Source: Thysanoteuthis rhombus
Taxonomy: Eukaryota > Mollusca > Cephalopoda > Oegopsida > Thysanoteuthidae
Direction: 5' to 3'
DNA length: 64,000 nucleotides
Assembly (NCBI GenBank): GCA_963457665.1
Contig: OY735202.1
Coordinates: forward strand, 78,462,166-78,526,165
Each line of letters begins with the position of its first letter. The first letter of the stretch is position 1. This document shows, one piece after another, positions 11,691 through 23,137 of this stretch. The translations under genes were made by a program, and so were the position numbers. The notes beneath the pieces were generated by a model. It searched no databases, was not told where the DNA came from, and saw nothing but the letters and a program-made list of their open reading frames with translations.

Positions 11691-12504
11691 AGCACTGATG
11701 CGTAAAAATAATGATTTAAGCTTAAGCTCATATACTTCTGTTATTAGTTTTAAAACTCTACCAGTTAAAAATTATACATCTCTATTAATGACATAATAAT
11801 TACATCATTCAAAGTCTGGCTTGCAACAGTTTTGAGCTCGAGGGATCATATTTTAAAACCAACTTTTATTCTTTCACCTCTAAATGGAATTGTACAAACC
11901 AGTGTTACAATATGAAGGCTAATGAGGATTCTTTAATTGAATATTTTATTCTATTTTTGAATATCTTATTTTATTTTGAATAGCATCTTTTTGTTATTAA
12001 AGATATTTTTGTGATTTGTGAAGCATACTTAAATACTAGGTCAAAGATAAGATGTTACAGTGTAACCCTTTTCAGACCTTAAAATGACAATAGGAACGTA
12101 AGTAGATTTATTGACAAGATAAAGCATGGTCGCTTGGAACCCCTGCAGATAGATAGCCAGTCATAGTCACTGAATTAAAAAGACATTAGGAGAAAGAAAG
12201 TGAGAATGGATTGATAAAAAAAGACGGTGTATAAAGATTCTAACGACGGAAGTAAGAAAGGTAGGAAGACAGTAAGTTTAGTGGCGTGAGAAACAAAAGA
12301 AAGCAGGGGGAAAATAGGAGAGAAAAAAGTAGATGGTCATTTAGGTCTGGTATCAGGTAAAAGAAGGAGAGTCAATTTAGTAAAAGAGAAATTGATAGAA
12401 AAAGACTTTTGTCGATATGATCGAAGGACCAAAGGTTGATCATTAGTTACCAGTAGACAAGGGTAGTTGACGGGTAGTCCACTGATTGCTTGCAGAGGAA
12501 AGAC

Positions 12505-12577
12505 TAATCTCTCCCTCTCGATCTCGATCTCTCGATCTCTCTCTCTCTCTCTCGATCTGTGTGTGTGTGTGTGTGAG
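12505..12577. repeat. CT/GT compound microsatellite
   Basis: CTCTCGATCT repeats pass into a CT run and then a GT run of about nine units. ORFs over it on both strands are low-complexity only. Confidence 0.9.
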
Positions 12578-13064
12578 AATGAAGATTTTATGTGGTCTTC
12601 AAACAATGACCATCAATATATTTTCGGTGGGCCGAGGAAGAAGAAAAAAGGTTCGTGCTTGAATCTAGACAAGTCTCGTGTCCATTCCCTTGGTACCGCT
12701 AGAACGGGATATTATCGACTTACGTCCTCACGCCATTATTCTTGACCAGGGTTGTATCCGTTTGGAAGGGGTCGGACTTCGAGGTGTATCAAGCAGCTTA
12801 TATTAATCAGGTAAAATAATTTTCCTAGACTACGGCTTCGAAGTATTTCGGTTACTTGAGAAATTTCAAATATAGAATATCTAAATTTTTATCAATAATT
12901 TTAGATAAAAGACCCGTGTTTTTATTTTATTTTGTCTCGACACTGTAATATCTTGTCGAGTTATCTTGACGCATACACAAATGCACAAAAACATTTCTTC
13001 GATTCAAGTTAGATGCTGGATATGAGGCAAACTAGGGTTGATTAAAAAGGGTTTTTTTCCTTAC

Positions 13065-13159
13065 CCAGCAGTCTTTTGAAGGTTGGATGACTGCACTTAA
13101 AAGACGTGTTTTGTCACCCTTTTTACGAGGAGGTGACGCTTCAGCGTAAATATAATAAC
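13065..13159 (-). CDS. Exon 30: MAM10, central part a
   Basis: Residues 1630-1661. Encodes GYYIYAEASPPRKKGD, TRLLS and DCW. It ends at phase 0 inside the CLxFWY strand, a split seen in no other MAM of this window. Acceptor TTTTTCCAG, donor GTAAGG. Confidence 0.91.
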
Positions 13160-14233
13160 CTGGAAAAAAAAAAAAAAGGAAAGGTATTGATAAGACATAT
13201 TGTAAAGATACATTCCGTAGTTTTGAGAGGAGTCACCACAGTCTATATTCATCGAGTAGAGTCTGACATTCATTCAAACATTCCATTTGTGCAATCAAAT
13301 CTATTCTTCCCATTTTCGATGTTCTCAAGAAACCACAATGTAGCGAATGAATCGGCAGAAACGTTGCATCAACATCGAAGATGAGAAGAAGAGATGGGAT
13401 TGTCCAAACAAAAATTGGAATAAATCTATAGTTCTCTCTCTCTCCTTATTGTTAGTACTACGTTGGTATGACCGATTCTCCGGTCATCTTCAGATGGAAA
13501 AGCTATATGGAAAGAAAAATTCTCCTTAAGTACAGACAAGGCAATCTTTTTTATTTGCTTCTGACCCACTACAGGCAAGTTTCTGGTCGGGGTTGCCAAA
13601 TTTGGCTTTTTTGAAGGCCAAGTTTCACAAATCTGGTTATTTTTCAACCGTGGTTGCTCCAGGATTTCAGTTTGTGTTTTGGGCCCTTTTCTCACACTTA
13701 GGTAGCTTGAAAATATCAGTTGTTGGTTATGTTATTTGTAAATCATAAAATATCTAAATACAGAAAATCTTTGCTTACTCGGTGTTGATAGAGATACTTA
13801 TATTAGTCTGAAATGGCGAAAAGCGAAGGAGAGATGACTATCCATTTACATGGGGAATATTTTCAGTGTTCCCAGTCCCCCCAAATGGTGATGATGGTAT
13901 GTTAGGTCGAGTGATAGGCAGTTGGAGTGGTGAAAGTTACTGGACACTGGCGTGTATAAGGGTGAGGAAGAGGATGCGCACCACCTCTATAACGGCTTAC
14001 ATCCCAAACGTCTACGACTGGGTCTAAAATACCATTGTCACCATTTCAGGGGGCTGGGAACAATGAAAAAAATTCCTGATCCAAATCAATGGTATCCACT
14101 TATTCGAATTGTGAGATAATTCTCCTCGATGATACGAAGTTTTTCAGAGATTATGTTCAAGTAAGTTGATTATTCTTTTAATATTTTCCTTAGTAGAATT
14201 CTGGAAAGAATTATTTCGTCTTGTTTATCTTAC
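13160..14233. other. Intron, no gene seen
   Basis: Unique AT-rich sequence. The open frames here are short and lack splice context or domain signatures. Confidence 0.45.
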
Positions 14234-14380
14234 CTGATCCCGTTCCTTTCGAATGGTCTCTGGTGGGTCCTGATTCAACAGTTTCAGTTGCTTCATTCAT
14301 TCTCGTCCAATCAAAATCGTCGCTCGTGTCTTGTGACCATGTACACAAGCTGGTTTCAAAATCACAAGTAGTAAAATTTT
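14234..14380 (-). CDS. Exon 29: MAM10, N-terminal part
   Basis: Residues 1581-1629. Encodes TTCDFETSLCTWSQD, DDFDWTRM, and ESGPTRDHSKGTGSG. Acceptor TTTCTGCAG, donor GTAAGA, phase 1 exit. Confidence 0.94.
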
Positions 14381-14984
14381 CTGCAGAAAAAAAGATGGAA
14401 GCGTTAATTCTATTTGATTCTAGTTGATTTCAGGGCTAGTTCTCGTGGAATGCCCAAATGGGCTTCTGGTTCCAAAAAGAACAAAACTGGCTACAATGCA
14501 TCGTTTCGTCAACTTAAAGGTCACGTACCAATAAACAAATCTAAATTTCAGTATGAAAGACAGATAGATAGAAATCAGATCATTGATATCGAGATGAGCA
14601 CAAATGTAGATCCCACACTTGTTCCTCTTTGGAATTTTCAAAATATAGATATTGAAGATTAAAGTCGCATTCAGTTTTATTAATAATACATAATACATTT
14701 CCTAGATTTTTGATACCTGGATGCTTCAAGATATTTTTGACTCAACTTTGGATGTAAACTTGAAAATCAAGTTGGCAATACAGTTCTTGCTTACAGGTTT
14801 GTTATTTTTGAAAAGCTCTTCGGAAATGTTTCATTCATGACTGGTGCGACCATCACCTTCATAATCGACACTTTTCTTTTATTCTCTCGGCAACATTTAG
14901 ATATCTTTCAGCCTTTTCAATCCTGCAATTTTTCGATTATGGTGAAGCATACTCACTATCCTTGTCTAAAGAATTGGTGGAATT

Positions 14985-15085
14985 TTACTTGTCCCATTCG
15001 CGACGCCCACGGTCGAGAGATCGAGAGGATTTTGGAGTGAATATATGCCAAACGACGGACATTGAAAGGCTGATTCTCTATGGCA
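14985..15085 (+). mobile_element. Very short 3' end of retrotransposon family L
   Basis: CGCGACGCCCACGGTCGAGA, then ATTTTGGAGTGAATATATGC, CAAACGACGGACATTGAAAG GCTGA: the last ~100 bp of family L only. The other ~400 bp of the usual copy are absent. Confidence 0.75.
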
Positions 15086-15361
15086 GTTTCTGGTTAGTGT
15101 TTCAAACATTAGTCGTCACGTTTCGTTAAAGCATCGTCCATATGAGACGAGCTCCAGAGATATTAGATGCAAGTTCAAGTCTCGTTGGAAACTGCATCCT
15201 TGTTTCCGAAATTTTCTCTAACGGTCGAAGAATGTGTTTACCTCAAACATTGTGATAAAAAATAGCAATAAAACAGCAAAAAATTAATAATTTTGTTAGA
15301 TGTAAAACGTGCAGTAGCTATGACCTGATCAGATTCCCCAAAGCATTAATGGAATACTTAC

Positions 15362-15481
15362 GGCAGTTGATTTCGTCACTTCCGTCTCCACAATCATCGC
15401 TGAGATCACAAATTCTGGATTTGTCCACACAACCCTTACTTTTACACTGAAATTCTGTACTGGCACACTGTTCTTCTGGAT
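15362..15481 (-). CDS. Exon 28: LDLa2, complete LDL-receptor class A module
   Basis: Residues 1541-1580 in one symmetric phase 1-1 exon. All six cysteines are present: EEQC, EFQC, SKGC, SRIC, SDDC and GDGSDEINC. The acidic calcium box DxSDDCxDGSDE is intact, so the module should fold and bind calcium. Acceptor TTTCGCAG, donor GTAAGT. Confidence 0.96.
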
Positions 15482-15518
15482 CTGCGAAATAGTAATGAGA
15501 ATCGATTAAATAAGGAGA

Positions 15519-15540
15519 ATATATATATATATATATATAA
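15519..15540. repeat. (TA)n microsatellite
   Basis: About eleven TA units, 40 nt upstream of exon 28 in transcript sense. Confidence 0.9.
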
Positions 15541-16259
15541 CACATACGCATAGATTTGTCCCTTTTGGTACGAGTTTTCCAGTTGTGAAGGACCATGATG
15601 CAAGTACTCCCCATGCTTGTTCATTGTTATTATTCCCCATTTGATGAATCATTTTGCAATAAAAACCAAAAATACCTTCCTTTACAAGTGGAATGTATAA
15701 AAAGATCATATATATGTATATATCCTGTAGTACACTAGCCGTCTACACATTGCATATAAAATATAATATCAGAATTAACAGGAAACTATTTGACAGCCAG
15801 TACCTAAGCACATATTTTCGATATAGAAAATCGACACCAAGGATATACAAAAAAAAAAATTCTTGAAACTATACAAATAGAGTAAATAGTGTCCACATCG
15901 GCTCCAAAGATCAGATTACTTATACCATTCGCAATATATGAATTAGACAGAGACGAAGAGCACCAAAAGTGGCATCATTCACTTCACCCTAGGCAAGGAG
16001 CAAAAGAAATAAATAAAAATGGAAATAACTCAATCAGTAGGTCAAGCACAGATATCAGCAACATAGATAATGCCAACAATAAGGAAAGAGCAGACACGAT
16101 ATATAAGGCTCCAGAACATCTAACGTCCAACGAATGCCAGAACACAAGATAGACTTTACACCTAAGTATAACCAAACAACTGTTCACAGGTAATAAATGA
16201 TGATCGATTGTATTCAGCAACCGTAGAAGTAGAAACAATCTCTAGAAGTATTCAGTCCT

Positions 16260-16600
16260 CCTTCATTTGAAGTTTGTTCGGTTCTCCCTGGTGAGCGTCC
16301 TTAGCTTTGTCAATATCTCACCGGATCTTAATGTTCCAAGTCCTGCGTCTTTGATGTCTGTTCGCAGCCAACCGAGTGAGTTTGTGCAGTTACCGCCTTT
16401 ACGAGCTTTGCGGTTGTGGGATCTTACTACGGCAAATTTTCGGGCTATTTGTGCATATGTTTCTCCAGTTGTGCTTTCGTTGAGCATATTCAAACATGGA
16501 CCACCGTAGTTGGACCACTTTTGTTGAGAGTTAAGTGGAACGGTGTTACGCATCTTGTACAGAGCCTCGTTGAAGATTTGGCTGTTTAGCCATTAGTCCT
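16260..16600. other. GC-richer block of unknown origin
   Basis: This block is clearly less AT-rich than its surroundings and is open in more than one frame (96 codons on the minus strand, 80 on the plus). It has no domain I recognise and no splice signals that fit the host gene. A fragment of a transposable element is the most likely explanation. Confidence 0.4.
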
Positions 16601-16766
16601 ATGAATACTCGCAGATGTTTGCAGTAGCAGGTATTAAGCTTATTCATAGTTGTCTTAGGGAGCAGCCCAAATCATCGAAGATATAATAAATGATACCGAA
16701 CAAACTTAGACCAAGGGTGATAGCAAAATATACATCATTGAATATCAACTGTTTTTGTTTTCTTAC

Positions 16767-16851
16767 CTGGGAAATTACAATTCAGGAATTCGATATCATC
16801 AACTCCAATGTTGTCATGGCCGGTGTATGAGGAGTGAGCGATGAATTGTAA
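16767..16851 (-). CDS. Exon 27: MAM9, C-terminal part
   Basis: Residues 1513-1540. Encodes LQFIAHSSYTGHDNIGVDDI and a closing Cys (NC). The FEG is replaced by FIA and DIAIDD by NIGVDD, as expected for a divergent MAM. Acceptor TTTCCAG, donor GTAAGA. Confidence 0.91.
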
Positions 16852-17284
16852 CTGGAAAGAAAAGCATTTTTAGTTTCGACCTTTTTATGATATATCGGGG
16901 CTTCTTCGTCTGCATCTACTAAAAGATAAACATTCCTAATCCTAAAGTATAGGGGCTTTGAAAAATTAAGTTGCATTTTGCTTCTCATGGTGACTAGAAA
17001 CTATTTGTGGTGTCAGTTTGAGGCCAAATTTTAACTGCAATTTGATTCTGGAGGCTTGTGTATTTTTTCCATTTGGTTACAAACTAGTCAAGTTGTCAGA
17101 TTTCTGTAGCTTTGACCGAAGATGCGTCTAATGCCATCAAAAGTTTAGAATTAGAAAACATTAAAAATACAGGGCGTAGCATTTCGAGACTATTTGTTTA
17201 AAGATTTAATAACCAGTAGGAACTGATAATGTTAAGTTTATTTTGTTAGTTACCTCCAACTGGCTGCTGTAAATCAAACCTTCA

Positions 17285-17640
17285 TGTACAAGGTATTATT
17301 ACTATTATACATTCATTCATTTGGGTCAGTTTCCTCATCTTTATTGTTTGCATCAAAACATTTCGGTCGCTTCATGCCCCGGCCTTCAATTCTCATACAA
17401 GGTGTTGGTACAATCATATGTAGATTCATTCAGACCAGTTTCCTCGTCTCGTCTTTGGTGTCTTTATCACGTTTCGGTTGCTGTACTCTCCAGTATTCAT
17501 ACTTTGGACAAGGTGATTTTACTACTATACATTGATCCATTTAGGTCAGTTCCCCTAGTCTTCGTTGTTTACATCATTATATTTCGGCCGCTGAACCCTA
17601 CGGTCTTCTGCATTAGAGGTCATAATGTATAAAACTAAGA
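17285..17640 (-). repeat. Three tandem ~110-bp units with a conserved GGCCGAAA core
   Basis: Units begin near 17,291, 17,401 and 17,511. Each has, on the plus strand, TATACATT-GATTCATT, CAG-TTTCCTC-TCTT, then CATCA and TTTCGGYYGCT, and a CCGGCCTTC-like end. Reverse-complemented, each reads GAAGGCCG, a ten-base loop, CGGCCGAAA, a shape like the hammerhead stem II plus GAAA box. Relatives are at 48.1, 51.9 and 63.9 kb. Confidence 0.75.
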
Positions 17641-17792
17641 TCTCGTTTCAGAAATTCTGACAAACTGTTTCGGGCTATTTGTAATGTTTATATCAGTAGT
17701 AATCAACAAGATGAAGAAATGGTGCAAATTTCAACAAGGGGACGTTTATGAACACCATTTTAGCCCTACCCCGAAAAACAAACTGTTCTTAC

Positions 17793-17923
17793 CTTGAATG
17801 GTCTGGAAATTTTCCCGATATCTCCTATTGCTGTGTGCCATTGAGGGCCGCGATCATACGATTTTCTGAAAAGTTCCGTTACCCTACCACCTTCTAAAAC
17901 AGCCACAGACAGCGAGACCTTCT
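17793..17923 (-). CDS. Exon 26: MAM9, central part b
   Basis: Residues 1469-1512. Encodes KKVSLSVAVLEGG, LFRKSYDRGPQWHTA and ends SRPFK at phase 0. It corresponds to the W-x-K-x-G-D-Q-G-x-x-W region. Acceptor ATTTGTAG, donor GTAAGA. Confidence 0.9.
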
Positions 17924-18127
17924 CTACAAATGAAAGAAAGAAGTAAGTCTTCTGGTGTCGTATATATTTAGTTTCAAAACCTCCCCAAAGGTTTATTGAC
18001 TACCTATGCGTGCCAAATTTGGTTGGACGAATCAGATTTGGTATCAGATAGATGGATCATCATAATCAGGGTGAGAGCGAACGCTAACCTCAAAATCGGT
18101 TTGCAAAAGGGGGAACAATTCGTTGAT

Positions 18128-18156
18128 TTTTTTTTCTTTTTTTTTTTTTTTTTTTA
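18128..18156. repeat. Oligo(T) tract
   Basis: T-rich run of about 28 bases, roughly 60 nt before the A-rich tract that follows, so the two can pair as an inverted repeat. Confidence 0.9.
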
Positions 18157-18213
18157 CACCTATAAAGCCTGTTTTGGGCCCACTGGAGCCGTTCTAAGCT
18201 CTGCGTAAAGTCA

Positions 18214-18232
18214 AGAATTTAAAAAAAAAGAA

Positions 18233-18263
<31 letters not shown>

Positions 18264-18419
18264 GAAAAAAAAGGAAAAAAGGAAAAAAAAGAAAAAAAAA
18301 GAAAAAAAAGAAAAAAAAAGGAAAAAAAAGAAAAAAAAGGAAAAAAAAGAAAAAAAAGAAAAAAAAAGGAAAAAAAAGGAAAAAAAAGGAAAAAAAAGAA
18401 ATAAAAAAGAAAAAAAAAG

Positions 18420-18451
<32 letters not shown>

Positions 18452-18623
18452 AAAAAAAAGAAAAAAAAGAAAAAAAAGTAAAAAAAGTAAAAAAAGAAGA
18501 AAAAAAGAAGAAAAAAAGAAGAAAAAAAAGAAAAAAGAAAAAAGAAAAAAGAAAAAAAAAGAAAAAAAAAAAAAAAAAAAGAAAAAAAGAAGAAAAAGAA
18601 GAAAAAAAAAAGAAAAAAAAAGT
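18214..18623. repeat. A-rich (A5-9G)n tract
   Basis: About 410 bp of nearly pure A with single G interruptions on the plus strand, with four or five T interruptions. Phe-rich minus-strand ORFs here are artefacts. Confidence 0.97.
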
Positions 18624-18879
18624 GGTTCAACTACAAATCGATCATTGTAAAATACAAGATCGGTATTTTTGAATCGTTGAAAACTCAAGAACCTCTTTCT
18701 ACAAAAATAGATATCCAGGTGAACCTATTTTTAGCATTAAATACTAGAGTGTGCTCAACAAACAACAATACTCTTCACCTTTAAAAATGATATTTACTTT
18801 AGATGGATTGCATTTATTTTAATTCTTATACATAGTACAGGTCTTTGTAGAAAATAAAGATCTTTGATAGCAAAGTGTG

Positions 18880-19265
18880 CATGAATTGATTGCAAAGTTA
18901 AAAGATAGATGTTTATTAGGCAGGATACCCGGCAACACACGTTTTATTGAAGACCGCATTGAGCAAGTCTACACTAATATTCTGACGAACCGACGACTCA
19001 CTACTGATAATTCGACAGATCGTATTCAAATTAACCATTGTCCTGTTTATGAGATCATCCATACCAGGCTTGACTTCCATAAAGTCTGTGCAAAGTTGGT
19101 CCCCAAACCGCTCAGCATGGATCCTATACACGATCTTTCAAATGCTTCAGGGGAAGGGATTTGAGGTATTGGATCATTCTTCGTATAGCCCTGACCTCGC
19201 TTATCATTTGTTTACCCCACTCAGAGACACTTTAAGGTTTGCCACGATCAAGATCTGGAAGACAC
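18880..19265 (+). mobile_element. Mariner-type transposase relic with deleted catalytic core
   Basis: The first frame encodes a helix-turn-helix part recognisable as Tc1/mariner: NRRLTTDNSTDRIQINH, CPVYEIIHTRLDFHKVCAK, LVPKPLS. A frameshift later comes EVLDHSSYSPDLAYHLF, TPLRDTLRFA, the C-terminal end. The region between (normally over 100 residues with the first two catalytic Asp) is gone, and SPDLA-YHLF also lacks the residues that hold the third Asp. The copy cannot be active. Confidence 0.85.
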
Positions 19266-20395
19266 GGTGAATTTAGGCTGAGGGCCTATCCGAAATATTT
19301 TCCTGAGGGAATATTCTAACTCGTAGAACACTGGACCAGGTTTATAACAAAGCAAGAGGACAATATTGAAAAATTATATATTTATAAGTTCTGTCAGCTG
19401 TTCTAATAAAATATCATACCAAAATAGCTGATAATTATTGAATCAACCACGTCTATAAGTAGCGTGTGAGGTTTAACTTAACCACTTCACTCATTTGAGT
19501 CTGCTCTCTGTCGGGCTCATAAATTTCTCCGCTTTCTCGACCATTGGTCAAGTTGAAAAAGCAAGATCTTTTACGACATTTTCTAGAATTAAATCAAGAT
19601 ATTCAACCGAATCGAATCGTTATCAGAGGTAGACTGAGCGGGAAAATATGTCTAGTCGTACGAACTTCACAGGCGACAACGTTAACGTACCCTGTACGTA
19701 AACATTTTTCTTTGTAAAGTTTGTTCACCTGACCTTGAAAGAGCTGCATTCGATATGGAGGAACAGGAAAGTTGAATCAAGAAGATCGAAGTCATCAAAT
19801 TCAGCTTTGCCAATTAAGATATTTTATACTTAAATTTAGGTATATTCTGTTACATTTAGACATGAGAAATTGTTTTTAGATATATTTTAAATTGGATATA
19901 CGTAGATATTTTTTTGAAAATGAAGCCTAGATATTTTTACATGGAGGATGATATTCAAGATAGAACTGTATTCCGATTGAAGATCCATCATGCTTAGGAA
20001 TTTGATATAAATTATTACTCAATCATATTTGTTTTAATGTTATTTATTATATTTTGATGAATCACAAAGTGATTGAAGGATTAATAATAAGTAAGGTAAT
20101 TTAGATAATTTTTCCAACATCTACATATTTTTGGATCAATCGATACAAATTATTTTTGGTGGAGTAAATTTTCCCTCTAACTCGACCAGCGGTTGAGCTA
20201 ATTTTTTTTTATCTATCTTACAGGTTGCATATAGGTATCAAGCATAAAAGTCACGTCGAATGAACAACGTAAAATCCCATTTTGTTTCATTGAGAATGAG
20301 TTGGGCCTATTCCTTTAAGAGAAAAGATTAACTAAAAGGGGGCGGTAGGACAAAAGGTTTAGAACCCCTGGTATATATGAATCTTTGTAACTTAC

Positions 20396-20524
20396 TAGTT
20401 CCAGTCAAGTAGTATGAAAACTTGAGTTGACAAGTTGAGCTTGTTTGTTGTAATGCTCTGTTTTGTAGTACAGCCTCAGTCCCATATCCTTTGTCACTTT
20501 TGTGTTCCATGTGAACAAACCATT
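20396..20524 (-). CDS. Exon 25: MAM9, central part a
   Basis: Residues 1426-1468. Encodes WFVHMEHKSDKGYG, ALQQTSSTCQLKFSYYLTGT, matching the YxYIE and CLxFWYxMxG strands of other MAMs. Splits from exon 26 at the same G-turn as in MAM5 and MAM11, phase 1. Acceptor ATTCCAG, donor GTAAGT. Confidence 0.88.
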
Positions 20525-20680
20525 CTGGAATTAGAATAGATTACAGTTATTTTGGTGGGGTAGATGATACATTTACAGAATTTATTAAATCAAACAAGAA
20601 CTTTAATCTGTTCTCAACCGCAGACGAGCAAGATGAAATAAATTGTTTTACACCGGTGTGTCATTCTTTTTTTTCCTTAC

Positions 20681-20699
20681 GTGCATATATATATATATG
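20681..20699. repeat. Short (TA)n microsatellite
   Basis: About seven TA units. No exon could be placed in the surrounding 20,525-22,370 intron. Confidence 0.8.
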
Positions 20700-21739
20700 T
20701 TTTATGAAATAATTGATTTGTATAAACCCGTTGGACATGCACTGAAGACTAGGAGACCCTGCACTAACGACCAATGTGGTCAGATCAACTGGAAACACAA
20801 ATTTCATTAAAGCACTGAACTTCAACCCTCTGACACTGCATAAAATGTCAATTAAAGATAATACTGTCCCCATTAATCAATACAACACGAAGCCATAGCA
20901 AGAAGCTCCAAGCTCAAGAATCTCCAGGAATTCGACACCACTTCTCCCCCAGAGTTACCAGCGTGTGAAACTGATTCGCTGAGAGAATAACCACTCCCCC
21001 AAAATATAGATACTTTCAAAGTAATCTCAAACAAACAAAAACGACGCCACAATATGTTTGCCAGTAAATTTAGTTATTGATTATCTCAAAATATACCAAT
21101 GAACCAACAACTAAAAATAATCCAGAAGAAGGGCCCAATCTGTTGACTGGATTGGTAAACCTTTTTGTTGGATTTATATCCATCAGAAATAGAGCTAATA
21201 CGTAATATTTTCATTTTTCACAAGAAAACTGAAAGTAATAACGCTGAACAATATATTTGACTGCAAACAGATTACGATAAGTTGGAGAGTGCAGACATTT
21301 CGGCCAAATAGGGTAAAAATATGAGTGGGAAGAGTGTGTTGATCCAGCTTTCCAAGTGGGGAGGGCCTTCCTGTTTCAGCATAAGAAATCCTGATATTTG
21401 AGATAATGATTCATGGATGCCACTTCAACCACTCCCGACTCCCATGGTGAGGGACATGAGCCTAAATCTCGACGGAAGCTACACTTCGATTTTGTGTCTT
21501 TTGCTCAAGCGGTCGAACGGTTTATCGACCTTGAATGTTGGGAGGAAAAGTGGAAGAAGAAAAGACCTTTCACTTTCATAATGTACGTAACATTTTGGTG
21601 AGGGTATTTGAAAGTTGGACCCGTAGAGTCAAAGAATTATGGCGCTGCACAATCATATAATCCCATCGTAATGCTCTCATATAAAAAAACAAAGAACATT
21701 ATTTGCTGGTGCCTTCTCCAGCATGCCATCCAGGGATGA

Positions 21740-22010
21740 AGTTGTGTTTCTCTAAATGGTCAAGTGCACCATCTAACATCTGGATCATACAACGGGTCAT
21801 GCTTACTTACACTACAAATGGTAGCGAGTGCAGCCACCTACTCTCCACAAGTGGAATGCCCCTCATGTAACAGGTTAGCCACCAAGATGAATTCTGAGTA
21901 TATCTTTTTGTCCCCCCCCCCGAAATATATGACCCCTCCTGGAGATGTGACAGCAGGCACCCATGATTTCATGACTTTTGCCTGTGAGATATAGATATTT
22001 ATTTTATAGC
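21740..22010 (+). repeat. Dispersed repeat R3 with an ORF-like stretch
   Basis: The open frame from 21,764 begins HHLTSGSY and has LLTLQMVAS, LATKMNSEYIF and KYMTPPG. The same frame pattern (HHLKSRS, LLALQMTMS, VATKIYCEKYIL, KYMLLP) is on the minus strand at 25,150-25,390. The two are therefore copies of one element, in opposite orientation. I do not recognise the protein. Confidence 0.65.
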
Positions 22011-22370
22011 TTGCACCACCCTCAGCTCTGTTACATATTTAGTTTATATTCTCGTGTAATAGTTATCATTATCATTATTTTTATTTGTACATTACATATC
22101 TGATATTTCACCTATTCTAATGATGAGCGAAATGATTGTTAGATTCAATCCGAAACAGGAGCGCAGCTGGAGATACGGGGGCCCAGGGGGTGGTTTTTAG
22201 GGCCAGCCTTCCAACATTTAGTGCAATGGTTCCTAATCTTGGGGTTGGGGACATTATATATTGTTAGTGAACAACTTTCATGAAGCTTTCGAGGACCCTT
22301 CATCCATTGGGCGTAGTTGATTGAGGGGTAGGGGACGATTGTATAATTGGGTGATCTGCATATACTTTAC

Positions 22371-22463
22371 TTTTATTTGATTTTCCTTCAAGTCGTGTCC
22401 AATTGTACATCCCGACACTTCTATCTTTCCATGTACACATATCTTTTTCAAAAGTACAACCAC
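22371..22463 (-). CDS. Exon 24: MAM9, N-terminal part (short)
   Basis: Residues 1395-1425. Encodes GCTFEKDMCTWKDR, Y-N-W-T-R-L-E-G-K, then ends before the GPxxDHT segment that other repeats have in this exon. At 93 nt it is about 50 nt shorter than most equivalents. Acceptor TTTCCAG, donor GTAAAG. A small extra exon in 20,525-22,370 could supply the missing stretch, but I could not find one. Confidence 0.8.
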
Positions 22464-23137
22464 CTGGAAAGAAGAAAAAAAAATGACAATTGATTTAACT
22501 GAGCATTGACAAAAAGGGGAGATAACTCCTGGTCTATTGAGTGCTAATAACAGTTCTCCATGAGGAAATAAGAGGAAGGAGCAAATAATTGTAATATAAA
22601 TTTTATAAATAGGAAGTAACTTGGAATCAAGATTGAAGGGGGCATTTAAGCTAATGAAAATAAAACAACATATAATTGTAAATAAGACTTATAATTGTTA
22701 AAATTTTACTAGTTAATAAGAAAATTGATAAATATAAGAACACAAATAAACCAGAATGAAAAATACGAAAACCTGTCTTTATAGTTTCTATTATCTCCCT
22801 TGACCTCGCTCTACAAATTTATCTCAGTTTAGGTATGAAATATCTTAATTGACAACGCTAAAGAGAAATAAGCGGAAAGCTTCGAGGACATGGTTAATTA
22901 CGGAAAATAATTTTTAATGACAATTATGACAAGTTGTATCATATACCACAAAGTCCACCCCCCTCCAAACATATACCATAGTTCATTTTGATTCCCTTTG
23001 CTTTTTGTCCTAACTACCAGACCGCTGGTAATAAGTACTTTCTGGACAGACCTCGTCCATCTAGAATCGGTTACGGCAGAATAGGTTCGTTAAGTTGCTT
23101 ATGATTCAAGACGACAAAAAAATAGATGTTTACATAC
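22464..23137. other. Intron, no gene seen
   Basis: AT-rich unique sequence between exons 24 and 23. Confidence 0.45.

Noticed and set aside
13426..13695. Minus-strand 89-codon ORF between exons 29 and 30
   Set aside because: No domain and no splice fit to the phase 1 junction, which is already satisfied by exons 29 and 30.
18194..18688. Phe-rich minus-strand ORFs of 139 and 164 codons
   Set aside because: A-rich tract only.
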